Source: Treponema sp.
Lineage (GTDB): Bacteria > Spirochaetota > Spirochaetia > Treponematales > Treponemataceae
Direction: 5' to 3'
DNA: 64,000 bases
Assembly (NCBI GenBank): GCA_017464425.1
Contig: JAFUDX010000025.1
Span: 221,753 to 285,752 of the forward strand
Made by a program: the position numbers and the translations under genes. Shown here one piece after another: positions 40,632-48,909 of the stretch (position 1 is its first letter; every line of letters starts with the position of its first letter). Below the pieces are notes generated by a model that was not told the origin of the DNA, ran no database searches, and worked only from the letters and a program-made list of their open reading frames with translations.

Positions 40632-41426
40632 TTAGTGGCTCAGCGCGACCTTATTCCAGAGCGTCTGCATCATGCTGTCTTCGCTTTGGATTGTCTTTTG
40701 GCTTGCTTCGTAGGCGCGGTTTACTTCAATCATCTTGACCATTTCGTTCACCACATTCACATTGCTCGTTTCCATGTAGCCCTGAAGCATTTTCGGTCGC
40801 TCCATGCCCTCGGCGATGTAGGCTTCGCCAGAAATGTTGTTTGAAGACCAGAAAGAATTTCCCATTTTTTTGAGGTAGCGTTCGTTCTCAAAGCGCACGA
40901 TTTTGATTCGGTCGATGACTTCATTGTCTTTCGTGGTGATAATGCCGTCCTCGTTCACGATGAATTTGTCGTCTTCAAGACGGATGATTCCGTTCTCGCC
41001 CATGAGCGGGTAGCCGTCCTTTGTGGTGAGGATGCCTTCTTTTCCGAGGATAAAGTTTCCGTTTCGGGTGTATCTCTCGCCATTCGGGGTGTCTACGGCA
41101 AAAAATCCCTCGCCTGCAAGAGCAAGGTCAGTGTTCGTGTTCGTTCCGCGGAAGGAGCCTTGCTCAAATTCTGTGAAATTTTCGTTGGTTTCAACTCCAA
41201 GACCGAGTTTTCCGATAATCGGCGCGGCATCGGCAGAGCCAAACGGAGTTTTGTACACGCCGTCAGCCTCAGTTCGCCGCAAAAGCAATTCTGGAAATGA
41301 TTTTGAAACGCTCACATCGCGCTTGAATCCCGCCGTATCGACATTCGCGAGATTGTTAGAGATTGTGTCAAGACGATTTTGCTGTGCGTTCATTCCGCTC
41401 GAACCGATATACCAACCACGAATCAT
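40632..41426 (-). CDS. flgF: Flagellar basal-body rod protein FlgF (FlgG-family)
   Basis: A 264-residue axial protein of the flagellar rod. The N-terminal signature SSGMNAQQNRLDTISNNLANVDTAGFKRD and the C-terminal MVKMIEVNRAYEASQKTIQSEDSMMQTLWNKV are typical of rod/hook proteins; MIRGWYIG and the length favour spirochaete FlgF (FlgG1) over FlgG. A GGGGGT site precedes the ATG. It is alone: the usual downstream flgG is replaced by a repeat and an opposing gene. A sigma-28-type promoter lies upstream at 41481-41507. Confidence 0.88.
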   Translation of the reverse strand: MIRGWYIGSSGMNAQQNRLDTISNNLANVDTAGFKRDVSVSKSFPELLLRRTEADGVYKTPFGSADAAPIIGKLGLGVETNENFTEFEQGSFRGTNTNTDLALAGEGFFAVDTPNGERYTRNGNFILGKEGILTTKDGYPLMGENGIIRLEDDKFIVNEDGIITTKDNEVIDRIKIVRFENERYLKKMGNSFWSSNNISGEAYIAEGMERPKMLQGYMETSNVNVVNEMVKMIEVNRAYEASQKTIQSEDSMMQTLWNKVALSH

Positions 41427-41436
41427 GTGTTACCCC

Positions 41437-41463
41437 CAAAGATTATCTGGGCAAGCCCGATAA
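41437..41463 (+). promoter_or_regulatory. Sigma-28 (FliA)-type promoter of the EAL gene
   Basis: CAAA (41437-41440), exactly 15 bp, CCCGATAA (41456-41463), against TAAA-N15-GCCGATAA. It points to the phosphodiesterase gene at 41548. Confidence 0.5.
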
Positions 41464-41480
41464 TGACATGCGTTACTTTA

Positions 41481-41507
41481 TTATCGGAATTTTGAAATCG
41501 GAATTTA
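41481..41507 (-). promoter_or_regulatory. Sigma-28 (FliA)-type promoter of flgF
   Basis: On the minus strand TAAA (41504-41507), exactly 15 bp, TCCGATAA (41481-41488): one mismatch from the FliA consensus. The ATG of flgF follows after a leader of about 50 bases. Confidence 0.72.
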
Positions 41508-41547
41508 GTATTTGTTTTTTCTTGCATTATGTTTTAGAATAGAAGAA

Positions 41548-42990
41548 ATGTTAGATTCGCGTTTTACGGCTGTTGATTTTATTCTTGGCTTTACCTGTGC
41601 ATTTCTCTTTGTTTTTTCTATTGTCGGTGTTATTCTTATCAATCGGCACTACAAAAAAAAGCTTGATTACGACCACATCACGGGGCTTTTTTCGCTGGCA
41701 AAATTCCGCAGGGAAGCGCAAAAAATCTTGCTTTCGGCAAAGTCTGATGAATATTCATTCGTCTGCATCGACATTCAAAATTTCCAGTATCTGGTGGACA
41801 CGCTCGGTCGCGACACGGCAAATGCGGTGCTCAAAGTGCTGGGCGAAAATTTCAAGAAATGCGCTCCCAAAGACGCGATTGTCTGCCGCCGCTACGCTGA
41901 CAACTTCGTCATGCTCATTCATTCAACAGTGCTCCCCGTTATCGAAGATTATGTGCTTTCAATGATTGAAATCGTCTCAAAAATGGGTGCGCTTCTTCCC
42001 CTTCACTACACGCTTGAATTTTCATCGGGCGTGTATGCGGTCAAAAACACCGACGAAGACATTGAAGTGATGATTCACAAGGCAAATTCTGCGCGAAAAG
42101 AAGGCAAAGACAGCATTCACCCCGGCAGAATCAGCGTATACGATGACGAACTGAGCATCAACACAGAGCACGAAAAAGAAATCATCTTCGACATGAACCG
42201 TGCGTACGAGGCGGGAGAATTCATCGCCTGGTATCAGCCCAAATTCAACTTTACTGACGGCTCTATCATCGGCGCGGAAGCACTTGTTCGCTGGAATCAC
42301 CACAAAAAAGGCATTCTCTTGCCCGGCTATTTTGTGCCCTTGTTTGAAAAGAACGGCTTTATTTCAAAAATCGACCAAAAAGTGTTTGAATCGGTCTGCA
42401 AATTTTTGGACAAATGGAACAAATCGGGCAAGGACGGCACATGCCCGCGCCCGCTTGCGATTTCGTGCAACATCTCGCGCTACCAGTTGTACAATCCGGG
42501 ATTCGCGCAGGAATATTCAGAAATCGCAAAAAAATATCAGATTGCGCCGTCAAAAATTGAACTTGAACTTACCGAAAGCCTTATGATGGACAACAAAAAA
42601 CGGCTTTTAAAGGCGATGAACGAAATCAAAGCAGCGGGATTTGACCTTTCTATCGACGATTTTGGCTCAGGATTTTCTTCGCTCAGCCTTTTAAAAGATA
42701 TTCCTGCCCGCGTTTTAAAGCTCGACCGCGAATTCTTGGCGAATACGATTTCCGATACCGCCGATGACGCACCGACCCAAAATTCCGAAAAGCAAAAAGA
42801 CCGAATCATCGTTTCGTCAGTGATTGACATGGCAAAAAAGCTCAAAATGACCACCGTTGCGGAAGGCGTTGAAGAAGAAACGCAGGCAAAATTCCTCAAA
42901 GAAACAGGCTGCGACATCGTGCAAGGCTTCTTGTACGCCAAGCCGATGAGCGAAGAGGAATTCACGGAGCTTTTAAAAAAGAAACTCTAG
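41548..42990 (+). CDS. Degenerate-GGDEF/EAL c-di-GMP phosphodiesterase
   Basis: About 480 residues. One N-terminal membrane span (residues 7-30), a GGDEF-like domain where the active-site motif reads R-Y-A-D-N-F, so it cannot make c-di-GMP, and an EAL domain with the key parts intact: GAEALVRWNH, ELELTES, SIDDFGSGFSSLSLL, KLDREFL and AEGVEEETQ...QGFLYAKPM. It should hydrolyse c-di-GMP at the membrane, with the dead GGDEF perhaps binding GTP as a sensor. ATG 41548 is preferred over TTG 41512. It diverges from flgF and has its own sigma-28-type promoter, suggesting co-regulation with motility. Confidence 0.9.
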   Translation: MLDSRFTAVDFILGFTCAFLFVFSIVGVILINRHYKKKLDYDHITGLFSLAKFRREAQKILLSAKSDEYSFVCIDIQNFQYLVDTLGRDTANAVLKVLGENFKKCAPKDAIVCRRYADNFVMLIHSTVLPVIEDYVLSMIEIVSKMGALLPLHYTLEFSSGVYAVKNTDEDIEVMIHKANSARKEGKDSIHPGRISVYDDELSINTEHEKEIIFDMNRAYEAGEFIAWYQPKFNFTDGSIIGAEALVRWNHHKKGILLPGYFVPLFEKNGFISKIDQKVFESVCKFLDKWNKSGKDGTCPRPLAISCNISRYQLYNPGFAQEYSEIAKKYQIAPSKIELELTESLMMDNKKRLLKAMNEIKAAGFDLSIDDFGSGFSSLSLLKDIPARVLKLDREFLANTISDTADDAPTQNSEKQKDRIIVSSVIDMAKKLKMTTVAEGVEEETQAKFLKETGCDIVQGFLYAKPMSEEEFTELLKKKL

Positions 42991-42992
42991 GT

Positions 42993-43958
42993 TTATCGCA
43001 CGCCCCAGTTTTCGACTAAATCAAGTGCGTCATGCTTAAAACGGTATTTATTCTGCTCTACCCAGTCGCGCGCTTCATTAAATCGGTTGAGAGCCTCAAA
43101 AAATCCGCAGGAAGAACTTCCCCAGAACGCAAAAAATGATGAAAGCGGAATCAGGCCGTGATCGGCATGTTTTTTATCGATGCGCGGAACAAGATTTTTT
43201 AAATAGAATCTGTTTGAAAATTGGCTCGCAGATGTTTCCAGTATGGGAACCTCAGTCGTGTACGAAAGGCTGAATGCCGTCGAAAAAATAATCTTTTCGC
43301 CCCAGAGCCATGAGCGGAACGAAAAATCAAGGTTCTGCCAGTATGAATTTAAAATCGTGTAGTCAAATCCGCCCAAATCAATGAATTTTCTGCGGTTGTA
43401 CAAACCGATGTAATCAAAACAAAAAAGATTCGGCACACCATCTGAAACCACGGAAGTCGAAAGCACATTGAGCGAAGCCCGTTTGATTGAAGGAGAAAAA
43501 AGCACGGGAAAGGCAAAATTCTCTTTTCCTAAAAGGCGCGGGGTGATGCAAAAAAATTTTTCTTCGGTGAGTTTTGCGGCGAGCGTCGGTGTAAGAATAT
43601 CTTGCGAAAAATCAAGGGAATCGCGGAGGACAAGAACAAAATCCGCGCTGCTTTCTGAAATTCCGATGTTTATCAAATCGCCGTCCGTCGTTTTTTCAAG
43701 CGGAATAATAACCTTAACAAATGGAAATTTTCTTGAAAAATCCTCGATACTGTAGTTTTCGGAATCAGTTTCGATTGAAATGATTTCAGAAAAACCACAG
43801 CGCATAAGATTTTCGACCATTTTTGAGCGGTACGAAGACCAACCTTTGTTGAGAATAAGCGCCGAAATATTCATTTTGATATTCGGAACGCTTTCTTTTC
43901 CGCCGAGAATGGTCATGCTTATTTGATGTTCGTTAAAAATTGAAGGTATAGGATTCAT
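42993..43958 (-). CDS. Glycosyltransferase-like protein (GT-A fold)
   Basis: About 321 residues. The N-terminal region ISALILNKGWSSYRSKMVENLMRCGFSEIISIETDSENYSIEDFSRKFPFVKVIIP and the following NIGISESSADFVLVLRDSLDF suggest a family-2 glycosyltransferase fold, with a D-x-D-like LRDSLD. The later part, with FDYIGLYNRRKFIDLGGFDYTILNSYWQNLDFSFRSWLWG, matches the acceptor-side region of such enzymes. Start ATG 43958 overlaps the upstream gene by 26 bases. Linked to an SpsF-like gene, so surface glycan or flagellin glycosylation is plausible but unproven. Confidence 0.72.
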   Translation of the reverse strand: MNPIPSIFNEHQISMTILGGKESVPNIKMNISALILNKGWSSYRSKMVENLMRCGFSEIISIETDSENYSIEDFSRKFPFVKVIIPLEKTTDGDLINIGISESSADFVLVLRDSLDFSQDILTPTLAAKLTEEKFFCITPRLLGKENFAFPVLFSPSIKRASLNVLSTSVVSDGVPNLFCFDYIGLYNRRKFIDLGGFDYTILNSYWQNLDFSFRSWLWGEKIIFSTAFSLSYTTEVPILETSASQFSNRFYLKNLVPRIDKKHADHGLIPLSSFFAFWGSSSCGFFEALNRFNEARDWVEQNKYRFKHDALDLVENWGVR

Positions 43959-45543
43959 CGCAGATACTACAATTATCGGAAGAAGCAGGCTTCTCCTGTA
44001 CACGGCAATAGCGGTCAAGATGCGTTTCGAGCACACTGGCGAATTTTTTATATACCGCCTGAATTCCGTCCGAAAGAATATTGCCCGCAGTTTCCGCAAA
44101 TGAGAGCTGGAAGCAGAACGGTACGGTTCCGTCGGATAAAATAGTCATGTCGCGGCGGAGATGCCAGCACGGAAGCCTGTTCACGGGGGAAAGGTCAGCA
44201 GATTTTAAATCGGGCAAAAGACCGCACGCCGCATTGTATTTTTGAATGATGAGCTTTCCGTTTGAGGGAGAAGATTTTTCGCTCCAAAAACGATAAAATG
44301 ACTCCAAATGCGCTTCGTTTGTCTTCATTCGCATAAACTGAGGATACACATGATTTTCAAAGTGCTTTTCAAGGATTTGAACAGAACGCAACGCCTTTTC
44401 AAAATCATCTTCGTGGCAGTTATGAATTTTTGCGTATGAGGATTTTTCGACAGAATCAAGATAGACAATCCAGTTTACTTCCGCCTGTTTTGAAGTGGCG
44501 AGTTGTGAAAGGCGTGCGGCACATTCTTCGGTAACACCAATACCATCGGTTTCAATCAAGAGCGAAATGGCATGATTTTCGTCATTCTGCTGTATGACTT
44601 CGCTGGCAAAATCAAAGAAGTGTGGATGCAACAGCGGCTCCCCGAATGCAGAAAGCGAAATGACGGCATTTTCAGAAAAATCCTTAATTTGAGCAAGGAT
44701 AGCCGTAAAATCTGAAAAGTCCATAAAATCCTTTGCGCACGGATTTTTTCCGACTTGCGCAAGAGAATAGCAATAGGGGTGATTGTACTTTGAAGAAATC
44801 TGGATAGTGTAAAAAGCGGGCACGGTCTGCATGACACAAGCCGTGCGCGACGCAAGATTTGAAAGCGCATAGGCATCGCGCAGGTCGATATTCTGGGATT
44901 TTGCTTCTTCAAAAAGATTTTTACACGCAAGGAAATTGATTTTGGAACTTGCCTCAAAGTTAAAGCGCAAAAGACGGTAATCTTCGTCAGCAATCAATGT
45001 TTCGATTTCAAATGAATTGATGTCACCGCGCAGTACAGAGAAAAGCGCTTCACGATCCATGCATTTTTCGCCTTCAGCTTTTAAATGTGATTTTGAAAGT
45101 TCCGCAAGAATTGAAGCCGTACCCGCTTCTATGATTTCTGGAGTAAGCCCGTATGGAAAGCCATCCGCAAACGAATACTCAGCGGCATATGTTTCGTGCA
45201 TGTCAAGAAGGTCTGCCGTCAGTTTTTCGTTTAAAAACGGCGTGTCGACATAGGTGACGATTGCATTGCTGCACTGATTTTTTTTGAGTTCTTCTGAAAT
45301 CGTTTCGATAAAAAGCGATTTTGTCCAAGAATCTTGCGAAACGACTTCAAGCTGTGACTCCGATGAAACATGAGCTGATAATTCAGCACAAACGGGAGAC
45401 GATTTTTTTGTAAAAAGCACGATTTTGCTAGAAAAATGGGAAGCCCACGCACAGACACGCTCAAAAGCCGATGTGCCGTCAAAAATAGTTTCAAAAGCAT
45501 GGTGCGTTAAATCCCCACCATAAAGAATCACCAGATTTTTCAT
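43933..45543 (-). CDS. SpsF-like / SPASM-domain protein lacking the radical SAM cysteine triad
   Basis: A 536-residue protein. Residues 1-240 resemble a nucleotidyltransferase of the SpsF type (MKNLVILYGGD, VTYVDTPFLNEKLTADLL, EYSFADGFPYGLTPEII). From about 240 a radical-SAM-like barrel begins, but the C-x3-C-x2-C site reads Ser251-KYN-His255-PY-Cys258, so no SAM cluster is expected. The C-terminal SPASM-type cysteines remain (LPCWHLRRDM...VPFCFQL...RYCRVQ...NCSICDE). I recall a similar T. pallidum gene annotated spsF. It starts 42 bases after the Lol permease. Role in glycan or peptide modification is unproven. Confidence 0.72.
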   Translation of the reverse strand: MKNLVILYGGDLTHHAFETIFDGTSAFERVCAWASHFSSKIVLFTKKSSPVCAELSAHVSSESQLEVVSQDSWTKSLFIETISEELKKNQCSNAIVTYVDTPFLNEKLTADLLDMHETYAAEYSFADGFPYGLTPEIIEAGTASILAELSKSHLKAEGEKCMDREALFSVLRGDINSFEIETLIADEDYRLLRFNFEASSKINFLACKNLFEEAKSQNIDLRDAYALSNLASRTACVMQTVPAFYTIQISSKYNHPYCYSLAQVGKNPCAKDFMDFSDFTAILAQIKDFSENAVISLSAFGEPLLHPHFFDFASEVIQQNDENHAISLLIETDGIGVTEECAARLSQLATSKQAEVNWIVYLDSVEKSSYAKIHNCHEDDFEKALRSVQILEKHFENHVYPQFMRMKTNEAHLESFYRFWSEKSSPSNGKLIIQKYNAACGLLPDLKSADLSPVNRLPCWHLRRDMTILSDGTVPFCFQLSFAETAGNILSDGIQAVYKKFASVLETHLDRYCRVQEKPASSDNCSICDESYTFNF

Positions 45544-45585
45544 TAACTCGTATTTTAACAAGTTTTTTTGATTATGGGAAGAACA

Positions 45586-46911
45586 CTACATTTTTCTCAG
45601 AGTTTCGATAGGCTTTTCCCGCCCCGCTTTAACAGAAGGAATTACGCTCACCAAAATCGAAAGAATCAGTGTGCCGATTGCAATCAAAAGAATCTTGGGA
45701 ACAGGCACAACAATCGAAAAATTCTGCAAATAAAACGCCTCGTCTAACAGATGCACTTCACCATAGCCAGATGCATTGCCCGTCACAAAATAAAAAATAC
45801 GCGCACAGAAATTCACGATTTTTTCAATGCCAGACATAATTTCACTAAATCGCAGAGAACACAGCAGTCCGAGCGGAATCCCCACGCACACGCCAAAAAA
45901 TCCCGTAACAAAAGCCGTGATAATAAAAGAGAGGGAAATTCCCCCAGCCGTTCCGCCAAGACTTTTTAAAATCGCAATTTCTTTTTTTCGCTCCATGACA
46001 AGCATGACAAGCGCACTCGAAATATTCACTGAGGCAACGAGAACAATCAGCATCATAATAAAAAGAAGCATAATCTGAGTGGAAGCAAAATTTTCGTATT
46101 GGGACGTGTTTAAGTCATTCCAGCGGTAGAGCCTTCCAAACGATGACAGAAACGGGGCAAGCAATTTGTATGATTTTTCAAGTTCATAAGAAAACGCATC
46201 GGGTGTTTCGATTCCAAAAACAGCCGTGCTTGAAGCGGAGGACAAAAGGCCAAAACCAGAATCCAATGACACAAAAATCCAAAGCGCGTCCAATTCCTGA
46301 TAGCCACTCGACACGATTCCGCTCACATGCAGTGCAGTGATTTTGGGAACAGTTTTACCAGAAGCATTTTCTTTTGTTGTGATAAGCCTGACCGTTCCTC
46401 CCGCCGTGACGCCCAAATCTGAAGCCAGTTTTTTTCCAAGAACGCAAGAATTCTTTGCAGAAAGATCGGTATTTCCGTCCAGCACTTCAAAAAGAGTTTT
46501 AAAAGAGGCATTTCGTTCAAACATATCGCTTTGAACGGCGCGAATTTGCGAGCCAAACCTGCCGTTTGCGGATGCAGCCAAGCCGATTCCCTGAAGCTCT
46601 GGGTAGACATTCAGAACAGAAGCGTCATAATTCTGAATCGCACGGGAAAAATCCTGCATAATCTGCTCATTTTTTGCGTATTCGGAACCAGGATACAGGA
46701 CAAGTTGCAAATGTGAAGACGAAAGACCAATCATTCGCTCGGTGATTCCTTTTATCATTCCTTCAGAAACCGTCAGCACCATAATCAGCGGAACCAACGA
46801 AACGCCGATGCACAAAAGCGAACCAAACAAACTCCGCCGTGCATTGGATTTTTTACCCGTTCGAGGAAACAGCAATCGCGAAGCAAATAACACAGAAGAA
46901 GAAAAAGTCAT
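45586..46911 (-). CDS. Lipoprotein-releasing ABC transporter permease (LolC/LolE-like)
   Basis: A 441-residue FtsX/MacB-family permease with one N-terminal span (about 28-50), a large periplasmic domain (about 55-275), then three spans near 285-310, 330-360 and 405-430. It overlaps the ATPase gene by 4 bases. With the other permease and LolD it should lift lipoproteins out of the inner membrane. The two permeases are distinct in sequence, but which corresponds to LolC or LolE cannot be decided by eye. Confidence 0.88.
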   Translation of the reverse strand: MTFSSSVLFASRLLFPRTGKKSNARRSLFGSLLCIGVSLVPLIMVLTVSEGMIKGITERMIGLSSSHLQLVLYPGSEYAKNEQIMQDFSRAIQNYDASVLNVYPELQGIGLAASANGRFGSQIRAVQSDMFERNASFKTLFEVLDGNTDLSAKNSCVLGKKLASDLGVTAGGTVRLITTKENASGKTVPKITALHVSGIVSSGYQELDALWIFVSLDSGFGLLSSASSTAVFGIETPDAFSYELEKSYKLLAPFLSSFGRLYRWNDLNTSQYENFASTQIMLLFIMMLIVLVASVNISSALVMLVMERKKEIAILKSLGGTAGGISLSFIITAFVTGFFGVCVGIPLGLLCSLRFSEIMSGIEKIVNFCARIFYFVTGNASGYGEVHLLDEAFYLQNFSIVVPVPKILLIAIGTLILSILVSVIPSVKAGREKPIETLRKM

Positions 46912-47603
46912 TTTATCTCCCCTTTCACTTCTTCAAGCGCACCATTTTTTATCGAATAGCAAATATCGCCTTTTTGAGCAAGATTTCTATCGTGCGTTAC
47001 GAGCAGGAGCGTTTTCTGATATTTTTCGGTCATTGAAAAAAGCAGGTCGCCAATCATCGCCGCATTCTGAGGGTCAAGATTTCCCGTCGGCTCATCAGCA
47101 AGGATAAGCTCAGGATTATTGATTAATGCACGCGCCACCGCAACCCGCTGCCGCTCGCCGCCAGAAAGTTTGCTCGGAAGATGGGAAAGCCGGTCTTCAA
47201 GCGCAACATCACACAAAAGTTTTTTTGCCCGCTCCATCGCCGTTTTTTTCGGAACGCCTGCCATAATTGCCGGCAAGGCAACATTTTCCAAAGCGGTAAA
47301 ATCTTTTAAAAGATAATGAAACTGAAAAATAAGGCCCAAAAAGTGCGTTCGGTATTTTGAAAGCGAAGATTCATCGAGTTTTGACAGATTAAACGAGCCG
47401 CATATCACTTCACCACTCGTTGCCTTATCCAAACCGCCGATTATATTCAAAAATGTGCTTTTTCCGCTTCCGCTTTCGCCTACAATCGTGATTTTTTTGC
47501 CTTTTTCGATGTCTACGCTTAAATCTTTGAGAATGGTAAGCGTCTCACCTTCGGATTTGTATGTTTTTTCAAGCGATGCTACGCGCACTATGATTTCACT
47601 CAT
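46908..47603 (-). CDS. lolD: Lipoprotein-releasing ABC transporter ATPase LolD
   Basis: A 231-residue ABC ATPase of the LolD/MacB class. Walker A GESGSGKS, signature [15 protein letters not shown], Walker [14 protein letters not shown] and LVTHDRNLA are intact. It overlaps both permease genes (8 bases upstream, 4 downstream), giving a compact three-gene transporter. Substrate should be acylated outer-membrane lipoproteins, which fits Lnt and the lipobox proteins encoded in this window. Confidence 0.95.
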   Translation of the reverse strand: MSEIIVRVASLEKTYKSEGETLTILKDLSVDIEKGKKITIVGESGSGKSTFLNIIGGLDKATSGEVICGSFNLSKLDESSLSKYRTHFLGLIFQFHYLLKDFTALENVALPAIMAGVPKKTAMERAKKLLCDVALEDRLSHLPSKLSGGERQRVAVARALINNPELILADEPTGNLDPQNAAMIGDLLFSMTEKYQKTLLLVTHDRNLAQKGDICYSIKNGALEEVKGEIK

Positions 47604-48909
47604 CTCTCATCACCTCAATAACAGTCAGTTTAAGAATATTTCTGCTTGCAGCCCAACTTGCAACAAGCGAAGAACAAATGCCAAAAAGCGTAATCAACAC
47701 GACCTCGCTTGCAAAAATCTTGGGCGGAATCGAAGCGTACAACATGAACATGGGATTTTCCCGCACAAACTGGGCATTTTCAGGATTCGCGATTTTCATA
47801 AAAATCAGCGTGGCATAATACGAAAGTTTTGAAAGCAGCATAAAAACAGTTTCCATGTTGATTGTAATGAAAATTCCCAGAATCATGCCGGGAACAGCCC
47901 CGAAAAATCCCGTAAGGAAGCCCTTCACCACAAAAATAGCCTTCACTTCCTTTTTTTTGCCACCGAATGCGCTCAGAACAGAAATTTCCTCGCGCCGTTC
48001 GTACACCATGCGCCGCATGCCGTTAAAGATGTTGACGGCAACGACCACAAAAATCAAAAACACAAGCACCATCAGCATATTTTTTTCAACTTGCAATGCC
48101 CCGAAAAACGAGCGGTTGTAGCTTTTCCATGATTCAGCCTTCGCAGTGGGAAATTCTTTCAAAATCCTCGCAATGACACGGGAATCATCCTGCTCATTGA
48201 ACAGTTTTATGCCATAAATGCGCTTTGCGTTTTTTCCAAAATAGTGCTCGCCATTTTCAAGGCTTATGAATGCAAATGTCGCGTTGATGTCGGCATAGCC
48301 CGTGTGAAAAACACCTGTCACCGTGCATTTTCTGTCCGTTGAGAATAAGTCAACATCACTGCCACCCGAAAGAGCGTACAGATTGATTTCGCTTCCGAGC
48401 CGTGCCCCCGTGCGACGGGCAAGTTCCGAACCAATCACAATGCTGTTCGGCTCTGCAATATCAAAGGAACCTGCAATCATGGTCACTTGTTTTTTAAATC
48501 CCGCATCCGTAGCGTACACCGAAGCAGGTACAGCTTTTATCATCGCGGCTGATTCTTTGCCATAACTGCCGACAACAAGACTCTGAGCTTCATAAAACGG
48601 CGTTACCGAGCGAATTAATTTTTCTGAGCGGCAGAATTCTTCTAAGTCCTCACTGCTCAGTACCCTAATGTGATACGAAGAAATTTCCATAATCACATCG
48701 ATAAAACTGTGTTGAAATCCGTTCATCACGCTGATAACGCAAATCAAAGTCATAACGCCAAAACCGATGCCAAGAGAAGACAGCGTTGTCGTAACGGCAG
48801 ATGAACCTTTTCGGTCAACTTTTGCAAACCGCCGTGAGACAAAAAAAATCCATGCAAAAGAAATTTTTACTGAGGAAAAAAACTGTTTTACCGCAGACTT
48901 AATATTCAA
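47596..48909 (-). CDS. Lipoprotein-releasing ABC transporter permease (second LolC/LolE-like)
   Basis: About 437 residues, FtsX/MacB-type: N-terminal span near 35-60 (SLGIGFGVMTLICVISVMNGFQ), a periplasmic domain to about 270, then three spans. A conserved MRRMVYERREEISVLSAFGGKKKEV block is the coupling helix for the ATPase. I place the start at TTG 48909, which has AGGAG 8 bases upstream; an ATG at 48936 is possible and would overlap the previous gene by 38 bases. Partner of LolD and the other permease. Confidence 0.87.
   Translation of the reverse strand: MNIKSAVKQFFSSVKISFAWIFFVSRRFAKVDRKGSSAVTTTLSSLGIGFGVMTLICVISVMNGFQHSFIDVIMEISSYHIRVLSSEDLEEFCRSEKLIRSVTPFYEAQSLVVGSYGKESAAMIKAVPASVYATDAGFKKQVTMIAGSFDIAEPNSIVIGSELARRTGARLGSEINLYALSGGSDVDLFSTDRKCTVTGVFHTGYADINATFAFISLENGEHYFGKNAKRIYGIKLFNEQDDSRVIARILKEFPTAKAESWKSYNRSFFGALQVEKNMLMVLVFLIFVVVAVNIFNGMRRMVYERREEISVLSAFGGKKKEVKAIFVVKGFLTGFFGAVPGMILGIFITINMETVFMLLSKLSYYATLIFMKIANPENAQFVRENPMFMLYASIPPKIFASEVVLITLFGICSSLVASWAASRNILKLTVIEVMRDE

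Noticed and set aside
42993..44099. Longer start of the glycosyltransferase gene at 44099
   Set aside because: The extra 47 residues are the antisense-like frame over the end of the upstream gene and do not resemble a glycosyltransferase N-terminus.
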